Source: Paenibacillus sp. MMS18-CY102 (GTDB lineage: Bacteria; Bacillota; Bacilli; Paenibacillales; Paenibacillaceae). Taken from it: a stretch of DNA of 64,000 nucleotides. Made by a program: the position numbers and the translations under genes. Where the stretch lies: positions 1-64,000 of the forward strand of contig NZ_WSTC01000030.1 in assembly GCF_009789195.1 (NCBI RefSeq). The letters are read 5' to 3'. The notes beneath the pieces are model-generated. The model was given only the letters and a program-made list of their open reading frames with translations. It searched no databases and was not told the origin of the DNA. Of the stretch, positions 47,801 through 55,748 are shown in pieces; within the stretch, counting starts at the first letter, position 1; the number at the start of each line of letters is the position of its first letter.

Positions 47801-48622
47801 TTGTGTGCCCCAAGTGTCCCAGTTCGCCAGGTTTGCCAGCGTCGTCGTTTTCACTTTCGTGCCATTTACGAGTACGCTCAGCGTTTTGCTGCCGCCCGAA
47901 GCGTTCGCATATTTCAACGTCGAGTTGTAGTTGCCCGCCGTTGCAACGTTAACCGTGAAGGTCGTCGTTGCGCCTTGCGTCCAGTAACCATCAACGAAGC
48001 CTGTACCAGCATAGCCAGTATGGTCCGTGTTTACTTTCGCTCCGCCAGAAAGTGCAGCGGACTCCGCTTGGTACGAACCAGCAGGTACTGGATCCGGATT
48101 TGTCGTTCCAGCCGTACCGTAAATTTCGAATTCAGAGAACTGCGCTGCAGGCCAAGCTGTGTTAGCCGTCACGTTCAAGCGAACATAACGCGTGTTAGCC
48201 GCCGCAAAGTTAATCGTTACCGTATTGTTCGATACTGCAGGATTGAACACATAACCAGCGGAGCCGACGATGTTCGTGAAGTTGGAGCCGTCCGTACTGC
48301 CTTGCACAGCCAGCGTTTGCGTACGCGTTTCCCAGCCAGCAGGCAGCTTCAGAACGATTTGGTCGATGCTCGCCGCAGCGCCCAAATCGACTTGAACCCA
48401 TTGCGGGAATGCGAAGTTCGCGCTTTCCCAGTACGTGCTTTGGTTGCTATCCCTTACATTGCTTGGCGCATACGTCTGTGATTGGCCGCTCGCCGTTACA
48501 TTTTTGCCTAACGCTAGATTCGTTCCGCCAGCAGCCGAAGCCGACTTAGCCGGACCTACAACAAACAAACTCGAAATCAGCATGGTTAAGACCAGTGACC
48601 ATGCTACATACCTGTTACGCAT
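44864..48622 (-). CDS. Secreted GH87 alpha-1,3-glucanase (mutanase) with discoidin and CBM6 domains
   Basis: This 1252-residue secreted enzyme starts with a signal peptide (cut near ASA-AGG). In order come discoidin/F5-8C domain 1 (32-175), CBM6/35 (178-310), an Asn-Pro-Asp linker, discoidin domain 2 (332-465), two CARDB-like Ig domains (470-690), a beta-sandwich (695-850) and a right-handed beta-helix (860-1252). This order matches the DS1-CBM6-linker-DS2-UCD-catalytic layout of known Bacillus/Paenibacillus alpha-1,3-glucanases. The presumed catalytic Asp trio is Asp1010 (FADGIN) and Asp1033-Asp1034 (GTGDDS). The substrate is fungal wall alpha-1,3-glucan or dental mutan. AAGGAGGG is five nt before ATG. 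Strong G/C at third codon positions leaves a long open frame on the opposite strand. Confidence 0.85.
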   Translation of the reverse strand: MRNRYVAWSLVLTMLISSLFVVGPAKSASAAGGTNLALGKNVTASGQSQTYAPSNVRDSNQSTYWESANFAFPQWVQVDLGAAASIDQIVLKLPAGWETRTQTLAVQGSTDGSNFTNIVGSAGYVFNPAVSNNTVTINFAAANTRYVRLNVTANTAWPAAQFSEFEIYGTAGTTNPDPVPAGSYQAESAALSGGAKVNTDHTGYAGTGFVDGYWTQGATTTFTVNVATAGNYNSTLKYANASGGSKTLSVLVNGTKVKTTTLANLANWDTWGTQAEVVALNAGNNTIAYKYDTTDSGNVNLDQILVEATTANPNPDPDPNPNPNPDPTGTNVAVGKSITASSATQTFVAANANDNNTSTYWEGGSNPSTLTLDLGTNHNVTAIVLKLNPSTAWSTRTQTIQVLGHDQSTTTFGNLVSSQSYTFNPASGNKVTIPVTATVKRLQLNITANSGSGAGQIAEFEVYGTPGANPDLTVTGLNWTPASPIETNDITLNATVKNNGTLASLATSVNFYLNNTLVGSAPVGALAVGASATVSVNAGAKIAGTYTVAAKVDENNAIVEQNENNNSFTSATSLTVSPVASSDLIVSASTTPSNPSAGSTATFVVNLKNQGNVASASGAHAITVVLKNSAGTTISTLNGSYSGALAAGDSVNVNVGTWTAANGSYSITATVATDANEIAAKQTNNTSSTSLYVGRGANMPFTILEAEAASNATNGTKLAPNFTPGDFAGEASGRSAVQLDATGEYVEFTLTAPANAFVLRNAVAENTNGTVTIYANGVNKGKFNVSSKFSYLYATPSTLGRLGYDNTGSKAYWLYEDSQLMLDTVYPAGTKIKIQKDAGDVSWIYVDMIETENVAPAATNPDPTKYVQVSATKSIETALNEFRQDPTKKGIFIPAGEWTINSKIFLYGRATEIIGAGPWHTKLVAPQDQSNTDVGFNIASTANGTTIKDLSAWGNYVYRTDGPGKFIDGNGMQNVTIQNVWAEHFICLYWGVNSSYNTFKDNRIKNTFADGINMTNGSSYNVIDNNYARGTGDDSFALFSAVDAGGSYNVGNKYTNLTATCVRRAAAFAAYGGSDNLYQNLYAADTLTYPGLTISSLSFGYNTLGFGDKDSVFDGITLDRTGGDFWTSNGADDKINDYQNFGAVWIFGGDRALKNILVKNVDINNSVYYGLMFQTKSPENLAMSNIRFENININNATRYGIKFVVSAEAGQGPVVGAASFTNVKINNPGVQAVYGADRCPNFVITKGAGNNW

Positions 48623-48717
48623 TAGAACCCTCCTTAGAAATGTGGTAATCCAGAAAACGAATGAACCTTGAGTAATGCAAAGTTGGCATCAGGTTAAAAG
48701 TCATAACGTCTCTAAGA

Positions 48718-48731
48718 TGTAAGCGTTTACG
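48718..48731. promoter_or_regulatory. cre-like site upstream of the GH87 gene
   Basis: TGTAAGCGTTTACG matches the CcpA consensus except for the last base. A TATAAT (48812-48817, minus strand) lies about 80 nt further upstream without a good -35. I see no gene in 48623-48898. Confidence 0.55.
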
Positions 48732-48898
48732 AAAATGCACTGTGCGTTATTCCCCTCCTTTGCCGATGAAGAAAATGCAGCGATCCTCCTTTCGTTTGGC
48801 GGTACATCACCATTATAGTGATTGGGCAACTTCCCAATAAGAAGCAATTCTACGGAAGTTAGGAGTGATGTTATGGAGGTGGGGAAATCGAACGATAC

Positions 48899-48936
48899 AA
48901 AAAACCGTGCAAAGGGATTAGGTCCCTTATGCACGG
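48899..48936 (-). terminator. Orphan intrinsic terminator facing the minus strand
   Basis: A long stem (CCGTGCA with TGCACGG and AGGGA with TCCCT, 5-nt loop) is followed on the minus strand by TTTTTTG. No minus-strand gene lies upstream of it, because 49052-54119 is coded on the plus strand. It either guards against antisense read-through or ends a short unannotated RNA. A second hairpin (GAGAGTG/CACTCTC, 48995-49024) lies just before the next gene. Confidence 0.65.
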
Positions 48937-49051
48937 CTGCCATGTCCCCCAAAATTTCTGTGTGTAACTTTTTAACAACTTTTCAAGTCTAAATGAGAGT
49001 GCTGTCCGAATGGCCAACACTCTCTATAATTTCTTTTAAGGAGTGCGAGTT

Positions 49052-49525
49052 ATGGGAAAAAGAAATGTTCGATTCATTGTTGTTATGTTAGTTTGCGTCT
49101 TACTTTCAGGCATGCCGTCGGCGCTAGCAAGCTCTGTTAAACCCGATGCAAACGGAGCTTATCATCCAACCATTTATATAAATGGCGAGAAGCAGGATTT
49201 GACAGGCACAATTCCCCCAAGCGGTTCTACACTAGTGCCATTTAGAGCATTTTTCACCGCTCTGGACGTTGAACCCCAGTTTGATAACAGTACCAAAACA
49301 CTCACCGCTAAGAGCGGAGATATTACAATCACCTTAACGGCTGGAACAAAGATTGCTGCGCTAAATGGCAAGAAGGTGACCCTGCTGCAAAGCCCAGTTA
49401 TCGATGAAGGCGTGATATACGTGAACCTGCGCTTTATCGCTGAATCTTTCGGCGGGATTGTTAAGTTCGATCAGGACACCTTAACAATATACATCAATTT
49501 CCCAATAGCAGAATCAATCAACTGA
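49052..49525 (+). CDS. Secreted copper amine oxidase N-domain-like protein
   Basis: This 157-residue protein has a signal peptide (MGKRNVRF plus a hydrophobic core, cut near ALA-SSV) and one copper amine oxidase N-like domain of about 100 residues. That domain is common in Paenibacillus surface proteins and lacks enzyme activity; its landmarks LVPFRAFFTAL and YVNLRFIAESFG are present. AAGGAG lies eight nt before ATG 49052, which is better placed than the upstream ATG at 49043. A TATAAT at 49025-49030 lies too close to the ribosome site to be a safe -10. Its role is unknown, probably wall or matrix binding. Confidence 0.8.
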   Translation: MGKRNVRFIVVMLVCVLLSGMPSALASSVKPDANGAYHPTIYINGEKQDLTGTIPPSGSTLVPFRAFFTALDVEPQFDNSTKTLTAKSGDITITLTAGTKIAALNGKKVTLLQSPVIDEGVIYVNLRFIAESFGGIVKFDQDTLTIYINFPIAESIN

Positions 49526-49685
49526 AACTATACCGGTACCGGATCGATGATCGTATATGGGGCATCTGCAACTGTGCAAAAAGAGCGTCCGGTCCGGTCC
49601 GGTCCCGGCCGAAAGCAAAGAAGCGAATAAGCGAAAAATACTTCTCATACCTATATATTAAAAGGAATATAAGGGATGTGATGGA

Positions 49686-52600
49686 ATGGAACCGTGTCCT
49701 TTTCAAGGGCCTGGCAAACAAAATCCGGCCTTTATCGGGGGATACGATAACCCGCGCCCGACGAATGATCCCAGCGATCCGAATTATTGGATTGGATCTG
49801 GTGAATCGGTCTTGTTCGACGCAGCTGCCAATGGCGGCACTGGCGGAGAGGTTATCATTAATGACCTCATTCGAATTTCCAAGCAAGCCACTCTAGAATC
49901 ATCCGAGGAATGCGATTGCATCGCAACCGTGACCGTCGATATTGAAGCAAAGCCTGCGGCTTTTCAATATTTTCCGCCGACACCGCTTGATGTCGTATTC
50001 GTCTTGGATGTCACCTCCAGCATGATGAAAGATGCTAGCATGAAATTTGTGCAAGCGAAACGCGCTCTTATTAATACCATCAACCAGCTATGGGCAGCCA
50101 ACCGGAATACGACCGTCACTATTGTGCCCTATGGGCGCGATGCCTTTGTTCCTGTTCCCAGCCCGGCCACTGGATTCGGCTATGATTATGTAGGCACACT
50201 CTTCCAATGGAAACGCAGCTCTGCGCCGCCTGCCTCCTTTCCCTCATCGACATACTATATTGGGCAGATTCTAGGTTACCGCAATCAAAGCAACGTCAGT
50301 ACGACCGTATTAACGGATTTTGTTACCCAGACAACCCCCCGTGCAGCAAGTGCGGTGCAGAGCCTGTACAACTTTTATAACTATTACAAAATTACTTATA
50401 GCGACATCTACGATGCTTCCGGCAACCCGCTCCCTGATAATGTCCTGTCCACCTATATTACGAATGTGTACAACGCTCAACCATCCGCATACACAAGCAA
50501 CCAGATCGTTAAAGTCGCTGCTAATGCTCCGCTTACTGCTATCGAATTACAATACAGCATGGATGAAGACGGGTATGCCAACAATTCCATTTTGCAAAAT
50601 CTTGTATGGGCCGTTCCCTATTCTGAGGATACCGACACAGAGGCCGGGCTTCAGGCAGCATATAACCTGTTCAAGACGCCGGGCTTTGCCCAGTCCGAAG
50701 ACATTTTCCGCCGAGTGGTCATTCTGATTACGGACGGCCAAGCAAACCGCTCGATTAATCCGGCGTTTCCGGCCACTTATGTCCAGCCGGGCGATACGGA
50801 TGCAACCTTTTTCCCAGATGTGCCTGGTGAACCATGGAAGTACTTCACTTACCTGCTGCAAACACAAGCCCAATTAGTCAGGGAGATCACCTCCCGCTCC
50901 TCCACCTTTGACGAAATCATTCTCGCTTCGACTCGCGCGCAATCGATTTCCGATCAACTAAAAAACCCGCTGGACGGCAATACACAACTATATGCCTTGG
51001 GCATTGATATCGAAGCACAATCTCCGGGACCCTATACGAGGGACGATGTCCTTAACTTAATGAAAAGCTGGGTATCTGCCCCTTCTTATTTCCGGGAAGC
51101 AATCACGACCGACCCAGATGCGATCAATACGTTATTGGCCCAGCTTGTTAACGATGTGTTATCCCTATATGCCGGCTGCAAGCTAGTGCTGCAGGACGTG
51201 ATCAACAATGCCTTATTCAGCTACGTCCCCGGTTCCATCCAAATTCGTGGCGTTCGCGATGGCTTAAAGCTTCGATCGCCTAACCAGCCTATCATTATAG
51301 ACCCGGCAGACCCGGATTTTACGGTATATCCCAAAGCCCCGCTGCTGCCGGACGTTAGCGACGCTACTGTCGTGAACGGTACAATCGCTATTGATTTCGG
51401 CACAATGCCTCTTGGCATGCTGTCAGCGGGCAGCTTAACGACAGCTACGCTAACTTATCAGGTGGAATCGAATCCTTTTGCCAACGGCAATCACCTGCAC
51501 ACGAACACAGACAATCAGACGTTTATCTCGTTTATTGAGCCTAGCCATTTGGTTAGTTCACTCTCTGTGATCGATTATTCCGCACCGCCGAAACAATTGT
51601 TTTTCCAAACGCCAATCGTTGCCTGTACTTGTACGCCTGTGCCAGGCCTGACCTTATTAAAGGTCGTAGACCGGTCGGCTGCGGCGCCGCTTGATACGGT
51701 CAATTATTCCATCCAGCTTACGAACACAGGCACGCTAGCTTTGACTGACATTACAGTGAATGATCCGACGCTCGGCATCCGTTTTGTTGTCCCTATCCTT
51801 AATCCGCTGGAAACATCCGTTAACACGTTCCCTTTTACGATTCCCGCAGGTACGCCGGCTGGCCCATTTAACAATACTGCTACAGCGACGAATAGCAATT
51901 TCCCTGAACCGCTTACTTCGACTGCAACCGTCAATATTTCCCTAACGCCTTCCCTGCTATTTTCCAAAACGGTAAACAAGCGCGTCGCTGCGCCAGGCGA
52001 AACGGTCATCTTTACGCTTACAGCGGTCAATAACGGGAACGTCGATCTGGTGAATGTCCGTGTAACGGATGCTTTGCTTGGCATAAGCACCACCATTGCG
52101 CGGATTGCTGTTGGTGCGACTATAACCTCAGACTTCCCGTACGTGATACCGGCTGATGCCCCGATCGATTCGGTCATTCTGAATACGGCGACGACCGTTG
52201 CGGATAATCTTCCGCCAATTACGGTAGGCGCGTCGGTTGTCGTAGCTGCTGTTCCGAGGCTGCAGATTGAGAAAACGCCGGATCAAACAGAGGTGCCGCC
52301 GGGTACGATTGTGAACTTTACAATTGCAGTAACGAACAACGGAAGTACGCCGCTCACCAATATAGCCGTTAATGATCCTGTCATTGGGTTAAGCACCGTC
52401 CTGCCAATTTTGCAGCCGGGTGAAACGACAACGATTATTTTCCCATCGCTGATCCCATTGGAGACAACGGCTAAAGTCTATACCAACACCGTTACAGCCA
52501 TATCTGATCCGCCGCCAGGTTCGAGCACGGTGCCAACTGCACAGGATAACGCTCAGGTCCAGGTCGTAACAAAGCCAGCCATAGGGGTACGCAAAATTCC

Positions 52601-54119
52601 AAACCGAACGACCGTCCCGCCGGGCGGCATTATTGAATATGAGATCAGCATTGCTAACTTCGGCAATATCCCGCTAAGCCCAACACGCATCGTTGATCCA
52701 TTGCTTGGCGTTGATTTGCTAACGCCTGGGCTTGCAGTCGGGGAAATTCATACGGCTACCGTAACCTATCAAGTGCCTGCAGACGCACTGATCGGCTCCG
52801 TTATTGATAATGTTCTGACTGCAATCTCGCCAGAGGCTGGTGAAGTGCAAGTCGAGGCTATCGTAACAGTCGTTGGATCGGGGCTAGCCTTGTCCAAATC
52901 GACAGACCTTCGTGTAGCCATGCCAGGCGACATCGTACTATATACCATTTCGGTCACCAATCTGTTAACGGTTCCGCAGACGAACGTCGTCTTATCCGAT
53001 CCTTTCCTTGGCCTTAATGAGATCATTCCCGTATTAGCAGCTGGCGCTACCGAATCACGCACCATTCCGTTTTCCGTTCCATCATCAGCTGACGGTACCG
53101 TCATACGCAACGTTGCAACCGTCTTGTCCGATCAAACGCCGGTTCAGCAAACCGAGGCGCTTCTCGCCGTTCAGAGTGAACTCTCATTTGCCGCGCTTGA
53201 GGTGACCAAAACCGCGGACCGGAATTTTGTGTCGCCGGGCGCTTCCGTCATCTATTCTGTATCCGTCACGAACACCGGGCCTTCTGCCGCTACGAATATT
53301 GCAGCCACCGACGACCTTACTGGGACAACGATTATTATCCCTTCCCTCGTGCCCGGTGAGCGTAAAATCGTTACCTTCACCTACAAGGTGCCTGAAGGAA
53401 CGGTTCAAGGAACGGCGATTCACAATGTTGTTACGGCCACATCGCCCCAGAGCGATCCGCGTACCGCGGAAGAAACGATTTTCGTCGCACTGCCGCAGTT
53501 TTTTCTCCAGCTTACCAATGTGGTAGATAAGCCTGTCGTTCCGCCAGGCACACTCGTTCATTTTACGATTACCGTCACGAATATCGGTCCGTTTACCCTC
53601 CATCAAGTGCGAGTCGTCGACAACTTGACCGGCCTTAGCGTAACGCTTCCTGAATTAGCTCCAAGCGAGAGCCGTGCTTTCGTCCGGCCGTACCAAGTAT
53701 CCTCTGCCGCTGTAGCCGGGCAGTCGTTTACAGACATCGCTACCGCTTTCTCGAATGAAACGCCGTTCGAGCAAGCGCCCGCAACGACCGTGGTCATTAC
53801 GATTGCTGATTTCACCATCGGCAAAACCGTCGACCGGCCAGTTGTGACCGGCGGCGAGACTGTCTTTTTCACGATCCGGGTTCAAAATGTCGGGAACGTC
53901 GATCTTGTCGATTTTACACTCGAAGATGCCCTGCTAGGCGTAAGCGTGCTGACGAAGCGGTTCCGAATCGGTTCGATTATTACGATCCGTGTTCCGTTCG
54001 TTACACCGGAAGTGGAGGACGACACCATCATCGTTAACACGGCAACTGGCCGCGCTGATGCGGCAGGGCCGAAAGCTGCTGAAGCTTCTGTTCTTGTGCT
54101 GCCGGAGGATGAGGAATAA
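49686..54119 (+). CDS. vWFA protein with eight DUF11 repeats, no signal peptide
   Basis: This 1477-residue protein starts MEPCPFQGPGKQN with no signal peptide or membrane helix, and has no LPxTG or SLH at the end. A von Willebrand A domain covers about 98-470, with a MIDAS-like D108-V-T-S-S and ILITDG. A beta-rich connector follows, then eight DUF11 repeats of about 100 residues (about 655-1470), each opening with a pattern like KxxDRxxxxPGxxVxYxIxVTNxG. The end is acidic. Such proteins are typically adhesive or structural. Absence of an export signal would fit release on mother-cell lysis (spore surface) or an unusual export route. AAGGG is about ten nt before ATG. A separate 160-nt gap precedes it, with nothing else visible. 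Confidence 0.82.
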   Translation: MEPCPFQGPGKQNPAFIGGYDNPRPTNDPSDPNYWIGSGESVLFDAAANGGTGGEVIINDLIRISKQATLESSEECDCIATVTVDIEAKPAAFQYFPPTPLDVVFVLDVTSSMMKDASMKFVQAKRALINTINQLWAANRNTTVTIVPYGRDAFVPVPSPATGFGYDYVGTLFQWKRSSAPPASFPSSTYYIGQILGYRNQSNVSTTVLTDFVTQTTPRAASAVQSLYNFYNYYKITYSDIYDASGNPLPDNVLSTYITNVYNAQPSAYTSNQIVKVAANAPLTAIELQYSMDEDGYANNSILQNLVWAVPYSEDTDTEAGLQAAYNLFKTPGFAQSEDIFRRVVILITDGQANRSINPAFPATYVQPGDTDATFFPDVPGEPWKYFTYLLQTQAQLVREITSRSSTFDEIILASTRAQSISDQLKNPLDGNTQLYALGIDIEAQSPGPYTRDDVLNLMKSWVSAPSYFREAITTDPDAINTLLAQLVNDVLSLYAGCKLVLQDVINNALFSYVPGSIQIRGVRDGLKLRSPNQPIIIDPADPDFTVYPKAPLLPDVSDATVVNGTIAIDFGTMPLGMLSAGSLTTATLTYQVESNPFANGNHLHTNTDNQTFISFIEPSHLVSSLSVIDYSAPPKQLFFQTPIVACTCTPVPGLTLLKVVDRSAAAPLDTVNYSIQLTNTGTLALTDITVNDPTLGIRFVVPILNPLETSVNTFPFTIPAGTPAGPFNNTATATNSNFPEPLTSTATVNISLTPSLLFSKTVNKRVAAPGETVIFTLTAVNNGNVDLVNVRVTDALLGISTTIARIAVGATITSDFPYVIPADAPIDSVILNTATTVADNLPPITVGASVVVAAVPRLQIEKTPDQTEVPPGTIVNFTIAVTNNGSTPLTNIAVNDPVIGLSTVLPILQPGETTTIIFPSLIPLETTAKVYTNTVTAISDPPPGSSTVPTAQDNAQVQVVTKPAIGVRKIPNRTTVPPGGIIEYEISIANFGNIPLSPTRIVDPLLGVDLLTPGLAVGEIHTATVTYQVPADALIGSVIDNVLTAISPEAGEVQVEAIVTVVGSGLALSKSTDLRVAMPGDIVLYTISVTNLLTVPQTNVVLSDPFLGLNEIIPVLAAGATESRTIPFSVPSSADGTVIRNVATVLSDQTPVQQTEALLAVQSELSFAALEVTKTADRNFVSPGASVIYSVSVTNTGPSAATNIAATDDLTGTTIIIPSLVPGERKIVTFTYKVPEGTVQGTAIHNVVTATSPQSDPRTAEETIFVALPQFFLQLTNVVDKPVVPPGTLVHFTITVTNIGPFTLHQVRVVDNLTGLSVTLPELAPSESRAFVRPYQVSSAAVAGQSFTDIATAFSNETPFEQAPATTVVITIADFTIGKTVDRPVVTGGETVFFTIRVQNVGNVDLVDFTLEDALLGVSVLTKRFRIGSIITIRVPFVTPEVEDDTIIVNTATGRADAAGPKAAEASVLVLPEDEE

Positions 54120-54147
54120 TGCAAGCCTGCCTTTATCAAAAAAATAG

Positions 54148-54178
54148 CCGGGCATCCGCAATCGGATGCCCGGTTTTC
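54148..54178. terminator. Intrinsic terminator between converging genes
   Basis: A perfect 11-bp stem (CCGGGCATCCG with its complement, loop CAAT) is followed by TTTTCATTTT on the plus strand. Upstream A-residues also give a T-run on the minus strand, so it can serve both the DUF11 gene and the small gene at 54192. Confidence 0.9.
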
Positions 54179-54191
54179 ATTTTCTATTGAA

Positions 54192-54362
54192 CTAGGCCCG
54201 TTGCCCAGTTAACTTCACTTTCAAAAGCCCTGCAATACAGCCTACTGCACCCATCCCCATCATCATGCCTTCTACGAAGCTATTCATTTCCACGCCAGAA
54301 CGCGTTAGCACACTCGGCAGCAGTACCAATACTATCCCTGCAAACAATAATCCTTGTTTCAT
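54192..54362 (-). CDS. Small membrane protein, 56 residues (or 31 from an inner start)
   Basis: This frame encodes MKQGLLFAGIVLVLLPSVLT, a short polar break, then a second hydrophobic stretch and a basic tail. TGGAG lies about 11 nt before ATG 54362. An inner ATG at 54287 would give 31 residues, and that part matches the 31-residue peptide at 35633-35728: both begin MN, share xxMxGxGxVG and end basic. The inner start has a weaker ribosome site, so I give the longer form. No function is known. The paralogy argues that at least the C-terminal part is a real gene. Confidence 0.55.
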   Translation of the reverse strand: MKQGLLFAGIVLVLLPSVLTRSGVEMNSFVEGMMMGMGAVGCIAGLLKVKLTGQRA

Positions 54363-54431
54363 TGTCGATTCAACTCCATTCGAGTATTAATAGCCCCATA
54401 AACCAGGTCTCACACCTTCGGTCCCTGCCGA

Positions 54432-55748
54432 TTAAAACTTATAAGCCTTCATCGCCTTGCGAAGCTCCTTAAGCGTCGGGCGCTTGCCGTACATCAGCAC
54501 GCCCGTGCGATAAATCTTCGCTGATAACCAACCTGCTGCCCCCGTCGTAATAACAAGAATGATTAATGAAAGGACAACCTGCCACGTAGGCGGATCAACC
54601 ATGCCAACGCGCAGGAACATAATATACGGCGTGAAGAACGGAATAAACGAAGCGACCTTGATCAGCATGCTGTCCGGCGCATTCAGACCGAAAATTCCGA
54701 TATAGAAGCCGCCTAACGATGTGAACATGAGCGGCATAACCGCTTGGCCGAGCTCCTCCGTCCGGCTGACGAGCGAGCCGACGCCCGCATACAGCGTTGC
54801 GTAGAGGAAGAAGCCAATAAGGTAGAACAACAATGCATAAATGTAGAGCGAAACCGGAATATCGCTCATATGGATGCCCAAGTCATTCAATGGATTTTCG
54901 TTATAAGGCAGTGATAGATTCACCGCGATAACGGCGACATAGAAGAGAATCTGGGATAGCCCGACGAGGAAAATCCCAAGTATTTTGCCAAACATCTGCT
55001 TGAGCGGCGAAACGCTCGTAATGAGCACTTCCATGACGCGCGAGCTCTTCTCCGCCGTTATTTCCGTGGCAATAAGCTGGCCTGTCGTCATAATGGACAT
55101 GAATAGCAGGAACAAGATGATATAAACAACACCGTACATCGAGGCTGGGCGTTCTTCGGCTTCTTCTACGGTTGAACCCCCGTCTTCCCCTACATTGATT
55201 TTTACGCTGTCAACAATCGCTGGCGCGAACAACGCTCGTTTTTGTATATCATCTAACCCTAGCCCTTGCACGGAAAACTCCATCTTAATAGCTTGCAGCG
55301 CCGTTTGAAGCGTTGAAGCTTCCGACGTGTTGTATTCATTTTCCGATTTAATGATCATTTGCGGGAATCCGCTTGGCTGATCCTCTTGGTTGAACGTGAC
55401 GTATGCATCAAGCTCACCCGCCGCAAGCTTGTCGACGAGCGCTTTCTCATTCGCCTCAGGCGAGCCTTGATTGTTCACTTTAACAAACTCGTAATCCGGC
55501 TCATCCTGCTTCTTGAAGTAGGTCTCCAACTGCTCCCCGATAGTAGATATTGACGAGCTTGCTTCTTGCTGCGTCGAACCGATATATCCAACCTTATCCG
55601 GCGTATTCGAGCTAAATTGGCTAATTAGATACGGCAGATTCACAACGACACTAAGAATGATTGCAATAATAATGCTCGAAATGAGGAACGCTTTCGTTCT
55701 CACCTTATTCCGAATCGTAAAACCGACGACTGTCCAGAAATTACTCAT
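54432..55748 (-). CDS. ABC-2 permease, NatB-like
   Basis: This 438-residue protein has one N-terminal helix (about 18-40), a long extracellular domain (about 45-210) and five or six helices after it, the layout of the NatB/ABC-2 (CcmB-like) exporters. The ATG at 55748 is preferred over a GTG at 55757. It overlaps the stop of the upstream ATPase gene by eight nt, with AGGTGA just before. Together with the ATPase at 55741-56643 it should form one exporter. NatAB relatives extrude Na+, drugs or peptides; the substrate here is unknown. Confidence 0.85.
   Translation of the reverse strand: MSNFWTVVGFTIRNKVRTKAFLISSIIIAIILSVVVNLPYLISQFSSNTPDKVGYIGSTQQEASSSISTIGEQLETYFKKQDEPDYEFVKVNNQGSPEANEKALVDKLAAGELDAYVTFNQEDQPSGFPQMIIKSENEYNTSEASTLQTALQAIKMEFSVQGLGLDDIQKRALFAPAIVDSVKINVGEDGGSTVEEAEERPASMYGVVYIILFLLFMSIMTTGQLIATEITAEKSSRVMEVLITSVSPLKQMFGKILGIFLVGLSQILFYVAVIAVNLSLPYNENPLNDLGIHMSDIPVSLYIYALLFYLIGFFLYATLYAGVGSLVSRTEELGQAVMPLMFTSLGGFYIGIFGLNAPDSMLIKVASFIPFFTPYIMFLRVGMVDPPTWQVVLSLIILVITTGAAGWLSAKIYRTGVLMYGKRPTLKELRKAMKAYKF

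Noticed and set aside
46118-48481. 787-codon open frame on the plus strand
   Set aside because: It lies wholly antisense to the GH87 gene. Its composition is rich in Arg, Cys and Val with no domain, and it results from the G/C third-position bias of the real gene.
48701-48952. 83-codon minus-strand frame upstream of the GH87 gene
   Set aside because: It covers the orphan terminator, a cre-like site and the probable promoter, and no ribosome site fits its start.
51650-54100. Regular ~300-bp periodicity suggesting a DNA repeat array
   Set aside because: The periodicity is at protein level (eight DUF11 domains). The nucleotide copies are strongly diverged.
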